Source: Rickettsiella endosymbiont of Miltochrista miniata
Lineage (GTDB): Bacteria > Pseudomonadota > Gammaproteobacteria > Diplorickettsiales > Diplorickettsiaceae
Assembly (NCBI RefSeq): GCF_964031245.1
Contig: NZ_OZ035017.1
Location: 527,402-591,401, forward strand
Length of the DNA stretch: 64,000 bases
Direction: 5' to 3'
Made by a program: the position numbers and the translations under genes. Below, one piece after another: positions 36,907-45,835 of this stretch. Each line of letters starts with the position of its first letter. Position 1 is the first letter of the stretch. The notes under the pieces are model-generated. The model was not told the DNA's origin. It did no database searches and saw only the letters and a list, made by a program, of their open reading frames with translations.

Positions 36907-38835
36907 ATGCCTGTCATTACTTTACCGGATGCAACACAGCGTACCTTTGCTAGCGCCACTACTGCTTATCAAGTAGCAGAGCAAATCGGCCCTGGCTTAG
37001 CAAAAGCGGCTATCGCTGCTGAAGTGGATGGTCAGCTCGTCGATTTAACCTATCCCATTAATCAAGATAGTCATGTGCGGATACTGACAGCGCGTGATCC
37101 AGAAGCTTTAAGCATCATTCGCCATTCGACTGCCCATTTGCTTGCACATGCCGTCAAGCAGTTATTTCCAACGGCGCAAGTCACCATTGGACCCGTTATC
37201 GAAAATGGATTTTATTATGACTTTGGGTTATCACACGCGTTTACGCCAGATGATTTATTAAAAATAGAAAAGCGTATGCAGGAACTAGTGAAACAGGATA
37301 TCCCGATACAACGTTCTACGATGCTGAGAGAAGAAGCCATTAAATTTTTTCGGGATTTGGGAGAAGAATACAAGGCAGAGATTATTACCGCTATTCCTAA
37401 GGAAGAAGTATTGTCGCTGTATCGCGAAGGGGATTTTATTGATCTTTGTCGTGGGCCTCATGTACCGAGTACCGGTAAGCTTAAAGTTTTTAAATTAACG
37501 CATGTTGCCGGCGCTTATTGGCGTGGCGATGCTAAAAATGAAATGTTGCAACGTATTTATGGTACTGCTTGGTTAACAGAGAGTGATTTAAAAGATTATT
37601 TATACCGCCTAGAAGAAGCCGAAAAACGGGATCATCGCAAATTAGCAAAGCAATTAGACTTATTTCATATCCAAGAAGAAGCACCAGGCATGGTGTTCTG
37701 GCATCCTCATGGCTGGACCATTTATCAAATTATTGAGCAATACATTCGTTCACGTTTGCAAAGAGCAGGTTATCAAGAAATACGTACGCCGCAATTACTA
37801 GCGCGTCAGCTTTGGGAAAAATCGGGTCATTGGGATATCTTTTTTAAAGAAATGTTTACCACAGCTACGGAAAATACCGAATTTGCTATTAAGCCGATGA
37901 ACTGCCCGGGCCATATCCAAATTTTTAATCAAGGTATAAAAAGTTATCGCGATCTTCCATTACGCTTCGCGGAATTTGGTTCTTGTCATCGTAATGAACC
38001 CTCAGGTGCCTTACATGGTTTAATGCGGGTACGTGGATTTGTCCAAGACGATGCACATATATTTTGTACTGAAGATCAGATTCAAGCGGAAGTTGCGGCT
38101 TTTATTGATTTGCTGTATGGAGTCTATACCGACTTTGGCTTTGATGAAGTTATTCTTAAATTAGCGACACGCCCAGAAGCGCGTGTCGGTTCCAATGAAA
38201 GCTGGGATAAAGCAGAAAAAGCCTTGGCACAAGCCTTAGATGCGAGGGAAGGTTTAAACTGGACTTATTCACCTGGTGAAGGGGCTTTTTATGGTCCAAA
38301 AATCGAATTTTCTCTAAAAGACTGTCTAAACCGTGTTTGGCAATGTGGTACCGTTCAAGTCGATTTTTCTTTGCCAGAGCGTCTAGGTGCGGAATATGTG
38401 ACCGAGCAGGGTGAACGTAAAACACCTGTTATGCTGCACAGAGCCATTTTAGGCTCTATAGAACGCTTTATAGGAATATTGATTGAACACTATGCGGGGC
38501 ATTTTCCTCTCTGGTTAGCCCCTATCCAGGTGGTTATCATGACGATTACGGATAAACAGCGTGATTATGCCAATGAAATAGCTCAGGAATTAGAAGGTTT
38601 AGGGTTAAGAGTCAAATTGGACTTGAGAAATGAGAAGATCAGCTTTAAGATTCGCGAACATAGCTTGCAGAAGCTTCCCTTTCAGCTCGTGATAGGGGCA
38701 AAGGAAGTAGACACAAAACAAGTCACTGTACGTAGACAAACAGGGGATGATTTGGGTAGTATGTCGGTCCATGCGTTTTATCAGATGATTCGGCAGGCTA
38801 TTGTGCCGCCAAGTCGAATCGATACGGAGAAATAG
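36907..38835 (+). CDS. thrS: Threonyl-tRNA synthetase
   Basis: Charges tRNA-Thr. Domains in order: TGS (residues 1-60, [12 protein letters not shown]), the editing domain with [16 protein letters not shown] near residue 76 (zinc-like HxxxH), the class II catalytic core with [10 protein letters not shown] (zinc Cys) near residue 335, motif 2 [22 protein letters not shown], and the C-terminal anticodon-binding domain. Length of 642 residues equals E. coli. No ribosome-binding site precedes the ATG, and the message starts right behind tRNA-Val, so the mRNA 5' end is probably made by tRNA 3' processing. Its stop is two bases before the infC start. Confidence 0.97.
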   Translation: MPVITLPDATQRTFASATTAYQVAEQIGPGLAKAAIAAEVDGQLVDLTYPINQDSHVRILTARDPEALSIIRHSTAHLLAHAVKQLFPTAQVTIGPVIENGFYYDFGLSHAFTPDDLLKIEKRMQELVKQDIPIQRSTMLREEAIKFFRDLGEEYKAEIITAIPKEEVLSLYREGDFIDLCRGPHVPSTGKLKVFKLTHVAGAYWRGDAKNEMLQRIYGTAWLTESDLKDYLYRLEEAEKRDHRKLAKQLDLFHIQEEAPGMVFWHPHGWTIYQIIEQYIRSRLQRAGYQEIRTPQLLARQLWEKSGHWDIFFKEMFTTATENTEFAIKPMNCPGHIQIFNQGIKSYRDLPLRFAEFGSCHRNEPSGALHGLMRVRGFVQDDAHIFCTEDQIQAEVAAFIDLLYGVYTDFGFDEVILKLATRPEARVGSNESWDKAEKALAQALDAREGLNWTYSPGEGAFYGPKIEFSLKDCLNRVWQCGTVQVDFSLPERLGAEYVTEQGERKTPVMLHRAILGSIERFIGILIEHYAGHFPLWLAPIQVVIMTITDKQRDYANEIAQELEGLGLRVKLDLRNEKISFKIREHSLQKLPFQLVIGAKEVDTKQVTVRRQTGDDLGSMSVHAFYQMIRQAIVPPSRIDTEK

Positions 38836-38837
38836 TT

Positions 38838-39422
38838 ATTAGTACAGAAAAAGTTATTCAGCAGCATAGACCAGGAGGAAGTTTTCAACCTAGGTCGGGA
38901 ACCGGTAATGCAAAAAAGGTTAGGGTTAACGGCGAAATTCGCGTTCCACAAGTAAGATTAATTGGCCCTGATCGTGAGCAGTTAGGCGTGGTTTCTTTAA
39001 ATGATGCGCTAAGAAAAGCGGAAGACGCCGATCTTGATTTAGTAGAAATTGCACCGACAGCGGTCCCTCCCGTTTGTCGGATCATGAATTATGGTAAGTA
39101 TCTCTTTGAATTGAGTAAGCAAAAAACAGCGCAGAAAAAAAAGCAAAAGCGTATTCAATTGAAAGAAATTAAGTTTCGACCCGTAACCGAAGAAGGGGAT
39201 TATCAGGTCAAGCTACGCAACCTGATACGTTTCCTGCAAGCAGGCGATAAAGCTAAAATCACGGTACGATTTCGGGGTCGCGAAATCGCCCATTTGCATT
39301 TAGGCGCTAAGCTTATTGAACGTTTAGAAAAGGATCTGGCTGTTTATGCCGCGATCGATGATAAACCTAAGATGGAAGGCCGGCAGATGGTGTTAGTAGT
39401 CAGCCCAAAAAAAACTAAGTAG
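38838..39422 (+). CDS. infC: Translation initiation factor IF-3, with an AUU start codon
   Basis: Prevents subunit association and proofreads start codons. The IF-3 frame runs upstream of the first conventional start (GTG 38988) through [26 protein letters not shown], which belongs to the conserved N-domain, so that start cannot be right. The only suitable codon is ATT at 38838, eight bases after ACGGAG; a second in-frame ATT at 38856 lacks a good site. IF-3 genes are known to use AUU, which IF-3 itself discriminates against, giving autoregulation. The product has 194 residues, with a slightly longer N-terminus than E. coli. C-domain [20 protein letters not shown] is canonical. Confidence 0.92.
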   Translation: MSTEKVIQQHRPGGSFQPRSGTGNAKKVRVNGEIRVPQVRLIGPDREQLGVVSLNDALRKAEDADLDLVEIAPTAVPPVCRIMNYGKYLFELSKQKTAQKKKQKRIQLKEIKFRPVTEEGDYQVKLRNLIRFLQAGDKAKITVRFRGREIAHLHLGAKLIERLEKDLAVYAAIDDKPKMEGRQMVLVVSPKKTK

Positions 39423-39465
39423 TTAAAAAACATATAAGTAAATAAGTAATAGCGGAGTACACTCT

Positions 39466-39660
39466 ATGCCAAAGTTAAAAAGTCACCGAGGAGCTGCAAA
39501 GCGATTTAAGCCTACAGCTAAAGGTTATAAATGTGCGCAATCCCACCATAACCATATCCTTACTAAAAAAGATAGTAAGCGCAAGCGTAAGTTGCGTCAT
39601 ACAAATTTAGTTAATCCCAGTGACGTACGTGCTGTCGAACGTATGTTACAAGGTTCTTAG
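39466..39660 (+). CDS. rpmI: 50S ribosomal protein L35
   Basis: A 64-residue very basic ribosomal protein with the family signature [20 protein letters not shown] and the C-terminal [17 protein letters not shown] ribosome-binding site lies ten bases upstream. It is the middle gene of the infC-rpmI-rplT operon; in E. coli L20 represses this operon through a structure in the rpmI leader, and a similar control is possible here but was not demonstrated. Confidence 0.98.
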   Translation: MPKLKSHRGAAKRFKPTAKGYKCAQSHHNHILTKKDSKRKRKLRHTNLVNPSDVRAVERMLQGS

Positions 39661-39695
39661 AAAACAACGAAAGATAATTAAAGAGGTTAAAGACA

Positions 39696-40052
39696 ATGCC
39701 AAGAGTGAAACGTGGGGTAACTGCAAGAGCCCGACATAAAAAAATCCTAAAAGCAGCTAAGGGATATAAGGGTGCACGCAGCCGCGTCATTAGAGCGGCG
39801 AAGCAAGCGGTAACAAAAGCTGGTCAATATGCTTATCGTGATAGAAAGCAAAAAAAACGTGATTTTCGTGCACTGTGGATAGTACGTATTAATGCCGCTG
39901 TGCGTGAACATGGTATGATTTATAGTCGCTTTATTGCTGGTCTTAGCAAAGCAGAAATCGGAGTCGATCGTAAGATTTTAGCGGATTTAGCCATTACCGA
40001 TAAGGCAGCTTTTGCGCAGCTGGTTGAAAAAGCTAAACAAGCTTTAGCTTAA
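39696..40052 (+). CDS. rplT: 50S ribosomal protein L20
   Basis: A 118-residue rRNA-binding assembly protein of the large subunit, with the conserved basic N-terminal extension [30 protein letters not shown] and the globular part [22 protein letters not shown]. It is preceded by an AGAGG site. In most relatives pheST follows, but here the operon is followed by repeat B4 and an orphan gene, so pheST has moved elsewhere. Confidence 0.98.
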   Translation: MPRVKRGVTARARHKKILKAAKGYKGARSRVIRAAKQAVTKAGQYAYRDRKQKKRDFRALWIVRINAAVREHGMIYSRFIAGLSKAEIGVDRKILADLAITDKAAFAQLVEKAKQALA

Positions 40053-40070
40053 TTTATTCCTATCATATTA

Positions 40071-40124
40071 CGTCATTGCGAGCACCGTAGGTGCGCGGCA
40101 ATCTAGACATTCGCTCGCATGACG
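40071..40124. repeat. Family B palindromic repeat, copy 4 (short form)
   Basis: A 54-bp element starting CGTCATTGCGAGC and ending GCTCGCATGACG, with the internal CACCGTAGGTGCGCGGCAAT block. The copy at 47881-47935 is nearly its reverse complement. It lies 18 bases after the rplT stop, where the hairpin could help end the operon. Confidence 0.9.
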
Positions 40125-40204
40125 ATAATTATTTTAATCTTTTCAATTATTTTTTATTCTGTTAGCATATTTAAGTGTTTTATATTTAAATAAGGATAAT
40201 AATT

Positions 40205-41044
40205 ATGATGGATAACAATTTTTCCGATCAAGAACTTCCTGAAACTTCCTTTGAATTTTCAAACCTAAATCAAAATAATATTATAATTTCCTATGGCCCC
40301 AAAAATGGTTTTTTATGGCGCGGCGAAGCTTTTGATAAACAACAGAACTTAATAGAATGTTTAAATAATGTGTTTACATATGGTTTTACGCAGCGGGATG
40401 AGCAAAGTGTTTTAGCAAATTTACCTTACATTAAACGCTATCCAGATTTTATCTGCGCATCTAATACCTATTGTTGTAATAATGATGAATTCACTGGCCT
40501 AGAACAAGAACAGCTTGCTGCTGGGACGTATGGGTATATTTATTTGATCGATACGAGTAAAAAAAATATACAAAGTATTCCTTTATGTGAAGAAAATTTA
40601 TTAAACGAAAATTTTGTTGCAGGTTATACAGAAGAGATCAATGAAGGGCCAGATTACGCTATTATTTCCAAGGTAGATCCTAAATGTATTATAGGTGCTA
40701 TGCCCTCTGCATTTGTAGCTTTTGCTTTAGGGATTAATGAAAAAAGTTTTATTAAAAATCCTGCTTATAAGGAAATTTTTTGTTGTGAAAAAATAAAGGA
40801 GATTATAGGAGGAGAATTCTTATTAATAGCACCAGGGCGTCTTCGTCTTAGTCATGACTTACCTGTAAGCGAAGTTTATCAGCGCTATTTACAAGCAGAT
40901 GAAATGGCTGCGCAATCGCGTTCATCATCAACTGCTACCAATGCCAATATGGTAAGTGCTACTTTTTTTCAAGGGCAACCGCAATTACCTGAATCGACAT
41001 CTACTGATCCTAATGCGCAGGGTAGCTATCAATGCAGGCGTTAA
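40205..41044 (+). CDS. Orphan protein with an ADP-ribosyltransferase-like pattern (candidate effector)
   Basis: A 279-residue protein with no signal peptide. By eye it follows the cholera/pertussis-toxin ADP-ribosyltransferase layout: LWRGEAF (Arg39) in the place of the NAD-binding Arg, GFTQRDE, then ICASNTYC (residues 83-90) where the STS motif lies, TYGYIYLIDT (108-117) like GYIYEV/YIYVI, and PDYAIISKVDPKCIIG (149-164) like SEYLAHRRIPPENI, where the catalytic Glu would be Asp150. The last 45 residues are Ser/Thr/Gln-rich and probably unstructured. SD AAGGA lies eight bases before the ATG. The gene is AT-rich and stands alone. A divergent or inactive ART effector is the best guess. Confidence 0.6.
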   Translation: MMDNNFSDQELPETSFEFSNLNQNNIIISYGPKNGFLWRGEAFDKQQNLIECLNNVFTYGFTQRDEQSVLANLPYIKRYPDFICASNTYCCNNDEFTGLEQEQLAAGTYGYIYLIDTSKKNIQSIPLCEENLLNENFVAGYTEEINEGPDYAIISKVDPKCIIGAMPSAFVAFALGINEKSFIKNPAYKEIFCCEKIKEIIGGEFLLIAPGRLRLSHDLPVSEVYQRYLQADEMAAQSRSSSTATNANMVSATFFQGQPQLPESTSTDPNAQGSYQCRR

Positions 41045-41058
41045 AATTTAGTTTAAGT

Positions 41059-41658
41059 TTAAACTACGACGCGGGCATGTAAAGATCGAGCTAGAGTATG
41101 ATTATCAATAAACTCTAGCTCGCTACCTAGTGGAACACCGTGCGCGATGCGACTGATTTTAATGCCTTTTTGTTTAATCAGTTCAGTGAGATAGTGTGCG
41201 GTTGCTTCGCCTTCTACGGTGGGATTAGTTGCTAATATAATTTCTTGCGGTGGCTGGGTGTTAATACGATGAACAAAGTGCTTAATACCGAGCTCCTCAG
41301 GGCCTATGCCATCGAGCGGTGACAATCGTCCCATTAGAACGAAGTAATAGCCACGATAGCTGGCTGTTTGCTCGATAGCGAGTACATCAACCGGCGTTTC
41401 AACCACGCAAAGTAAACTACTGTCTCGATTTGGGTTTGAACATAGCGCACAAATAGATGTTTCGCTTAAATCTCGACACTGTTCGCAATTTTTCACTTCT
41501 TGAATCGCTAGTTCTATAAGCTTTGCAAGAGCTAAGCTATCTTCACGTTTTCCTTCTGCTAGTATAGTGCCATAGACTATACGTGCTGCAGATTTAGGCC
41601 CTATTCCCGGCAAGTAACAAAATTGGGAGATTAATCGTGTTATCAAAGGAGTAGCCAT
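41059..41658 (-). CDS. recR: Recombination protein RecR
   Basis: Acts with RecF and RecO to load RecA at gaps. The 199-residue product has the N-terminal helix-hairpin-helix LISQFCYLPGIGPKSAARI, the four-Cys zinc finger CEQCRDLSETSICALC (near residues 57-72) and a Toprim domain (LCVVETPVDVLAIEQ to GIGPEELG). It is the last gene of the dnaX-ybaB-recR series, 34 bases after ybaB, a conserved order in proteobacteria. Confidence 0.97.
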   Translation of the reverse strand: MATPLITRLISQFCYLPGIGPKSAARIVYGTILAEGKREDSLALAKLIELAIQEVKNCEQCRDLSETSICALCSNPNRDSSLLCVVETPVDVLAIEQTASYRGYYFVLMGRLSPLDGIGPEELGIKHFVHRINTQPPQEIILATNPTVEGEATAHYLTELIKQKGIKISRIAHGVPLGSELEFIDNHTLARSLHARVVV

Positions 41659-41692
41659 TTTTACATCTACATAATAATAAAAATATATTAAG

Positions 41693-42028
41693 TTATTCAG
41701 TAGTTGCTAAGTCACTACTAAACTTGGTCTGCATCAGACTGGTTAAGTCATTTAATTTTTGACGTGAGGCTTGTTCAATTTCTTTTAGTGCGGCATTAAA
41801 TGCACCTACCAGTAATTCTTCTACAAATTCTTTTGGTTCTTTTAACGAAGCGGGATCTAGCCAAATCGATTTCACCGTGTGCCGGCCATCCATTTCAACT
41901 TTAACCATGCCGCCACCTGCTTCTCCAGTAACCACTATTTGTGCTAATTCGGCTTGAGCGGATTGCATTTTAGACTGCATGTCTTGAGCTTGTTTTAAAA
42001 GTGTGTCTAGGTCAACTTTCATATTCAT
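41693..42028 (-). CDS. ybaB: YbaB/EbfC family nucleoid-associated protein
   Basis: Small DNA-binding protein usually found between dnaX and recR. The 111-residue product has the N-terminal helix LDTLLKQAQDMQSKMQSAQAELAQIVVTGEAGGGMVKVEMDGRH, matching the family core, and the C-terminal helix EELLVGAFNAALKEIEQASRQKLNDL. The first ATG (42028) follows a GAGGA-containing site and is used; a second ATG two codons on is possible. Repeat B5 separates it from dnaX. Confidence 0.96.
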   Translation of the reverse strand: MNMKVDLDTLLKQAQDMQSKMQSAQAELAQIVVTGEAGGGMVKVEMDGRHTVKSIWLDPASLKEPKEFVEELLVGAFNAALKEIEQASRQKLNDLTSLMQTKFSSDLATTE

Positions 42029-42062
42029 CTTATTTTCCTCTTAGTAAGATCATAATTTACTT

Positions 42063-42146
42063 GTCATTGCGAGCGCGTAGCGCGCGGCAATCCAGGAAGC
42101 ACCGTGAACTGGATGGCCACGCTCATTACATTCGCTCGCCATGACG
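42063..42146 (+). repeat. Family B palindromic repeat, copy 5
   Basis: A long-form copy bounded by GTCATTGCGAGC and GCTCGCCATGACG, with internal GCGCGTAGCGCGCGGCAAT and GATGGCCACGCTCATTAC blocks. It has been inserted between dnaX and ybaB, which are normally adjacent in one operon. It fills the gap between the two genes together with about 100 bases of unremarkable sequence. Confidence 0.88.
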
Positions 42147-42217
42147 ACGATTCTCAAGATACTGGTTCGCATCTTGAAGTGCAATAGTGAGTATATAGGG
42201 TGGTTTATCCAACCTTT

Positions 42218-43796
42218 TTAATCTTCGTCCAGAAGCTGAATAGACTCGGTCTGTAGTTTAGCATCAAATGTTTGCATAATCGCTTGAATGGCCGGATCGT
42301 TTTGTAGAGCTTTTGTTGTTTGTTCTAAACGCTGCGATTGGTGCTGTTGCTGCAAACGTGCGGGTGTCGATAAATCGGCATCGCCGAGGCTGATCTCCAA
42401 TGTGGTCGGTCTCTCGAAATAGTCAGAAAGCGCCTGCGCTAACTTAGCTTCTTGTTTAACACTGCGAAGTGCGGCTTGTCTAGGATCTAAACATAAAGAA
42501 ATGTGGTTGTCTTGATAAGCCTGTAAGGCACACTGCTGGGCGAGGGCATAGGTTAGACCGGTTAAGTTTAACTGTTTGATGACTGTAGGCCAGTGTAAGT
42601 CCTTGTGCGTAGCCGGCGTTATTACTTTGTGGTCTACTTGCTGCGCAGCGGTTTGTTTTTTTGCTGTTAGCTTAGGCGGGGGAGCGGTTTTTTTTTGCTA
42701 CGTGGTAGGGATCGGTCTCTTCCGTAACAGGTTTGAACGCTAACAATCTAAGTAACAGCATCTCAAAGCCTAGTCGTGGCGTGGGCGCCAACGCTAAATC
42801 GCGCCGGCTTAATAAAGCAATTTGATAATAAAGCTGGATGTCTTCCGGCGAAAATTTTTGGGCGAGGTCAGTGACGGCTTGGGTGTACTTAGTTTCAGTC
42901 TTAAACCGTTGGCTCAGCGCCATATCATGTAAAAAAGTGAGGAGTTCATCAATAACCCATGAAAAATCAACGGCAAGCTCGTTTAATTTTTCGACGAGGG
43001 ACCAAAGCTGCGTGGTATCTTCCAAAATCAATGCTTCTAGTAGACTGCTTACTTCAGTGTTGGCGACATGACCGAGTAATGTATTGATATCCTTTTTTGT
43101 GAGATTTTGATTGGTATACGCTATCGCTTGATCCAATAAACTTAATGCATCACGTAAACTACCTCGTGCCGCTTGTGCAAGTGGCGATAGTGCTGCGGGT
43201 TCATAAGGAATATTTTCATTTTTTAGCACATTAGCGAGATGATCACTGATTTGCGTAGCAGAAATAATTTTTAAATGAAACTGTAGACAGCGTGAAAGTA
43301 TCGTGGCGGGTAGACGCTGTGGATCGGTGGTCGCTAACAAAAAAATGACATGTGGCGGAGGTTCTTCGAGAGTTTTTAACAAGGCATTAAAACTATGCGA
43401 GGAAAGCATATGCACTTCGTCAATAAGATAAATTTTATAGCGGCCTTGGCTGGGCGCATAGTGAACATCAGCCAGTAGATCACGTGTATCCTCTACTTTG
43501 GTGCGTGAAGCGGCATCCACTTCAATGAGATCGGTAAAACGATTGGTATTAATCGCTAAGCAGGCTGCACATTGATTGCAAGGTTCAGGCGTGATCTTGG
43601 TTTGGCAATTTAAACATTTAGCGAGTAAACGTGCTAAGGTTGTTTTGCCAACCCCACGCGTGCCGGTAAAAAGATAAGCATGGTGGATTCGTTGTGTATT
43701 CAGTGCATTTTTTAGAATGCGACAAGTAGATTCTTGACCAATTAACTGATCGAATGACTGAGGCCGATATTTTCGCGCAAGGACTTGATAACTCAT
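42218..43796 (-). CDS. dnaX: DNA polymerase III subunits tau/gamma, reading frame broken at an A9 run
   Basis: Clamp-loader ATPase. From the ATG at 43796 the frame runs through YLFTGTRGVGKTTLARLLAKCL (Walker A), the zinc finger CQTKITPEPCNQCAAC, IDEVHMLSSHSFNALLKTLEEPP and domain III, then stops at 42672 after HVAKKNRSPA, giving 374 residues. Just before the stop is GC followed by nine A (42688-42696). Removing one A opens the frame through LTAKKQTAAQQVDHK to ...TESIQLLDED, ending at 42218, giving about 525 residues with a tau-like tail. The break coincides with the domain III/IV junction. Transcriptional slippage, a true mutation or a homopolymer error are all possible. SRP RNA and tRNA-Ser lie directly upstream on the same strand. 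Confidence 0.9.
42688..42696 (-). promoter_or_regulatory. A9 slippery run in dnaX
   Basis: Nine consecutive A (minus strand) preceded by GC and followed by CCGC. The encoded frame stops five codons later. A -1 ribosomal shift also stops within eight codons, whereas loss of one A (or gain of two) gives the tau frame. Runs of this length are known to cause RNA polymerase slippage, as in Thermus dnaX. Confidence 0.7.
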
Positions 43797-43832
43797 AAGA
43801 ACCACCTTGACCCGATCGTCAGATCTTTAATG

Positions 43833-43944
43833 GAGGCGGTTATAGCAGCCACACCTCGGCACACACATGGACAACTACCGCTGCTTCCTTCCGGATCTGA
43901 CGGGGTTCGCTGCTTTGCGTTGCGAAGGGACCGATATAACCACC
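43833..43944 (-). ncRNA. ffs: SRP RNA (4.5S RNA)
   Basis: The minus strand contains the universal SRP domain IV sequence GTCAGATCCGGAAGGAAGC followed by AGCAGC, with TGTGTGCCGAGGTGTGGCTG matching the 3' side of E. coli 4.5S RNA. The ends GGTGGTTATA and TATAACCGCC pair to close a single long hairpin of about 112 nt. It binds Ffh for membrane targeting of nascent proteins. The 5' end is two bases from the CCA of tRNA-Ser, and dnaX starts 36 bases after the 3' end, so all three may share a transcript. Ends are accurate to a few bases. Confidence 0.92.
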
Positions 43945-43946
43945 AT

Positions 43947-44036
43947 TGGCGGAGAGAGCGGGATTCGAACCCGCGGTAGGGATGAACCTACACACACTTT
44001 CCAGGCGTGCTCCTTAAGCCGCTCGGACACCTCTCC
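43947..44036 (-). tRNA. tRNA-Ser (GGA)
   Basis: A 90-nt class II tRNA with the long variable arm typical of serine and encoded CCA. The acceptor arms are GGAGAGG and TCTCTCC, the anticodon loop is CTGGAAA (anticodon GGA), the variable arm contains TAGGTTCATCCCTA, and the T-arm GGTTCGAATCC. The discriminator base is G as expected for Ser. It lies immediately upstream of the SRP RNA on the same strand. Confidence 0.95.
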
Positions 44037-44201
44037 CAGAAAGCTGCCAGGTTAAACTAGAATACTTAATTTGGCAATTATCAGATGAGGAATTCGATAG
44101 AGTCATTATCAGACAGACGAATTAGATGAAAACGGCGACGCAATTTCGTATACAATAACATCCCTTTTAAAATAATAGTTATTTTTTAATATTAAATTCA
44201 T

Positions 44202-45789
44202 ATGTCAGACCTAGCATTTCCAGCAGAAATTTTATCTAGAAGAACCTTTGCAATTATTTCTCATCCGGATGCGGGTAAGACTACATTGACAGAAAAGCTT
44301 TTGCTGTGGGGAGGTGTCATACAACTTGCTGGAACGGTTAAAGCGCGTAAAGCCGCACACCATGCTACTTCCGATTGGATGGCTTTAGAAAAGGAACGTG
44401 GTATCTCGGTCACGACTTCTGTCATGCAATTTCCTTATCAAGAATGTATTTTTAATTTATTAGACACGCCTGGGCATGCTGATTTCTCCGAAGATACCTA
44501 TCGTACGTTAACGGCTGTCGACTCTGCTTTAATGGTAATTGATGCGGCTAAAGGCGTAGAGCCACGGACAAAAAAGTTATTAGAGATTTGTCGTTTACGC
44601 CAGATTCCCATTTTGACTTTTATTAATAAAATGGATAGAGAAGCGCGCACGCCGATTGAGTTATTAGACGATATTGAATCGACCTTAGGGATTGCTTGTG
44701 CACCGATCACTTGGCCCATAGGAATGGGAAAACAATTTAAGGGAATTTATCATACGCTAGAGGACAAGGTTTATTTTTATGCATCTTCAAGTAATTTAAA
44801 ACGTAAAGAAAGCGAATGTTTTACGGGTCTTAATCACCCTAAGGTAAAAGAACGCGTAGGTGTTTTATTTGATGAATTACAAGATGAATTGGCATTGATT
44901 AAGGGCGCGAGTGCTGATTTTAATGAACAAGCTTATCTTGCAGGAAAGTTAACCCCGGTTTTTTTTGGCTCAGCGATTAATAATTTTGGCGTGCAAGAAT
45001 TGTTAGCGGCTTTTGTGAAATATGCACCGTGTCCACAGCCTAGACAAACTGATGTTCGAATTGTGTATCCGCAAGAAGCAAATTTCAGCGGATTTATATT
45101 TAAAATTCAGGCAAATATGGATCCAGCGCATCGCGATCGCGTTGCTTTCTTGCGATTATGTTCTGGAAAATACACACCGGGTATGAAAATATTTCATGTC
45201 AGAACACAGCGTGAAATCACTGTGCATAACGCACTGACGTTTATGGCAGGTGATAGAGTCAAAGCAGAAGAAGCATGGTCTGGCGATATTATTGGATTAC
45301 ACAACCATGGTACGATACAGATAGGTGATAGTTTTAGCATGGGAGAAACGTTAAAATTTTCTGGGATACCCTCGTTTTCGCCAGAATTATTTCAACGAGT
45401 CCGTTTAAAAGATCCATTGAAATCTAAGGCCTTGTTGAAAGGATTAATGCAATTATCTGAAGAAGGCGCGATACAAATTTTTAGACCTTTGAACACGAGT
45501 GAATTAATTTTAGGAGCAGTGGGTGTTTTTGCAATTTGATGTGGTGGCGTACCGATTGAAGCATGAATATAGAGTAGAATGCGCGTATGAAGCGGTTAAT
45601 ATTGCGGCGGCGCGGTGGGTAAGTGCGGATGATAATAAGCAATTAAAAGAATTCCAACATAGGGTTACTCTAAACTTAGCCCATGATGCTAAAGAAAATC
45701 TGATTTATTTAGCGCCGAGTCAGGTGAATTTAAAACTGACTATGGAACGTTGGCCAGATATTTGTTTTTCACAATTGAAGGAGATCTAA
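44202..45789 (+). pseudogene. prfC: Peptide chain release factor 3, frameshifted
   Basis: GTPase that recycles RF1/RF2 from the ribosome. The first frame (44202-45539) has the G1 loop [15 protein letters not shown] near residue 18, [17 protein letters not shown] and FINKMDRE, and continues to [16 protein letters not shown] before stopping. The missing C-terminus ([24 protein letters not shown] to the end at 45789) is in the next frame. Removing one T from the T5 run at 45526-45530 restores VGVLQFDVV exactly as in E. coli RF3 and gives 528 residues, the normal length. Either a recent one-base insertion or a sequencing error; RF3 is dispensable in E. coli, so loss is possible. No ribosome-binding site is obvious. 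Confidence 0.9.
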
Positions 45790-45835
45790 GCTTTTTAATA
45801 GCAGTTTGAAGTCTGTACGTCAAGAAGGAAAAAAA

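Noticed and set aside
38988-39422. infC starting at GTG 38988
   Set aside because: It would lose about 50 conserved N-domain residues; the AUU at 38838 explains the full frame.
44041-44201. Possible regulatory RNA or riboswitch between tRNA-Ser and prfC
   Set aside because: Only an AT-rich stretch is visible, without a conserved motif or strong structure.
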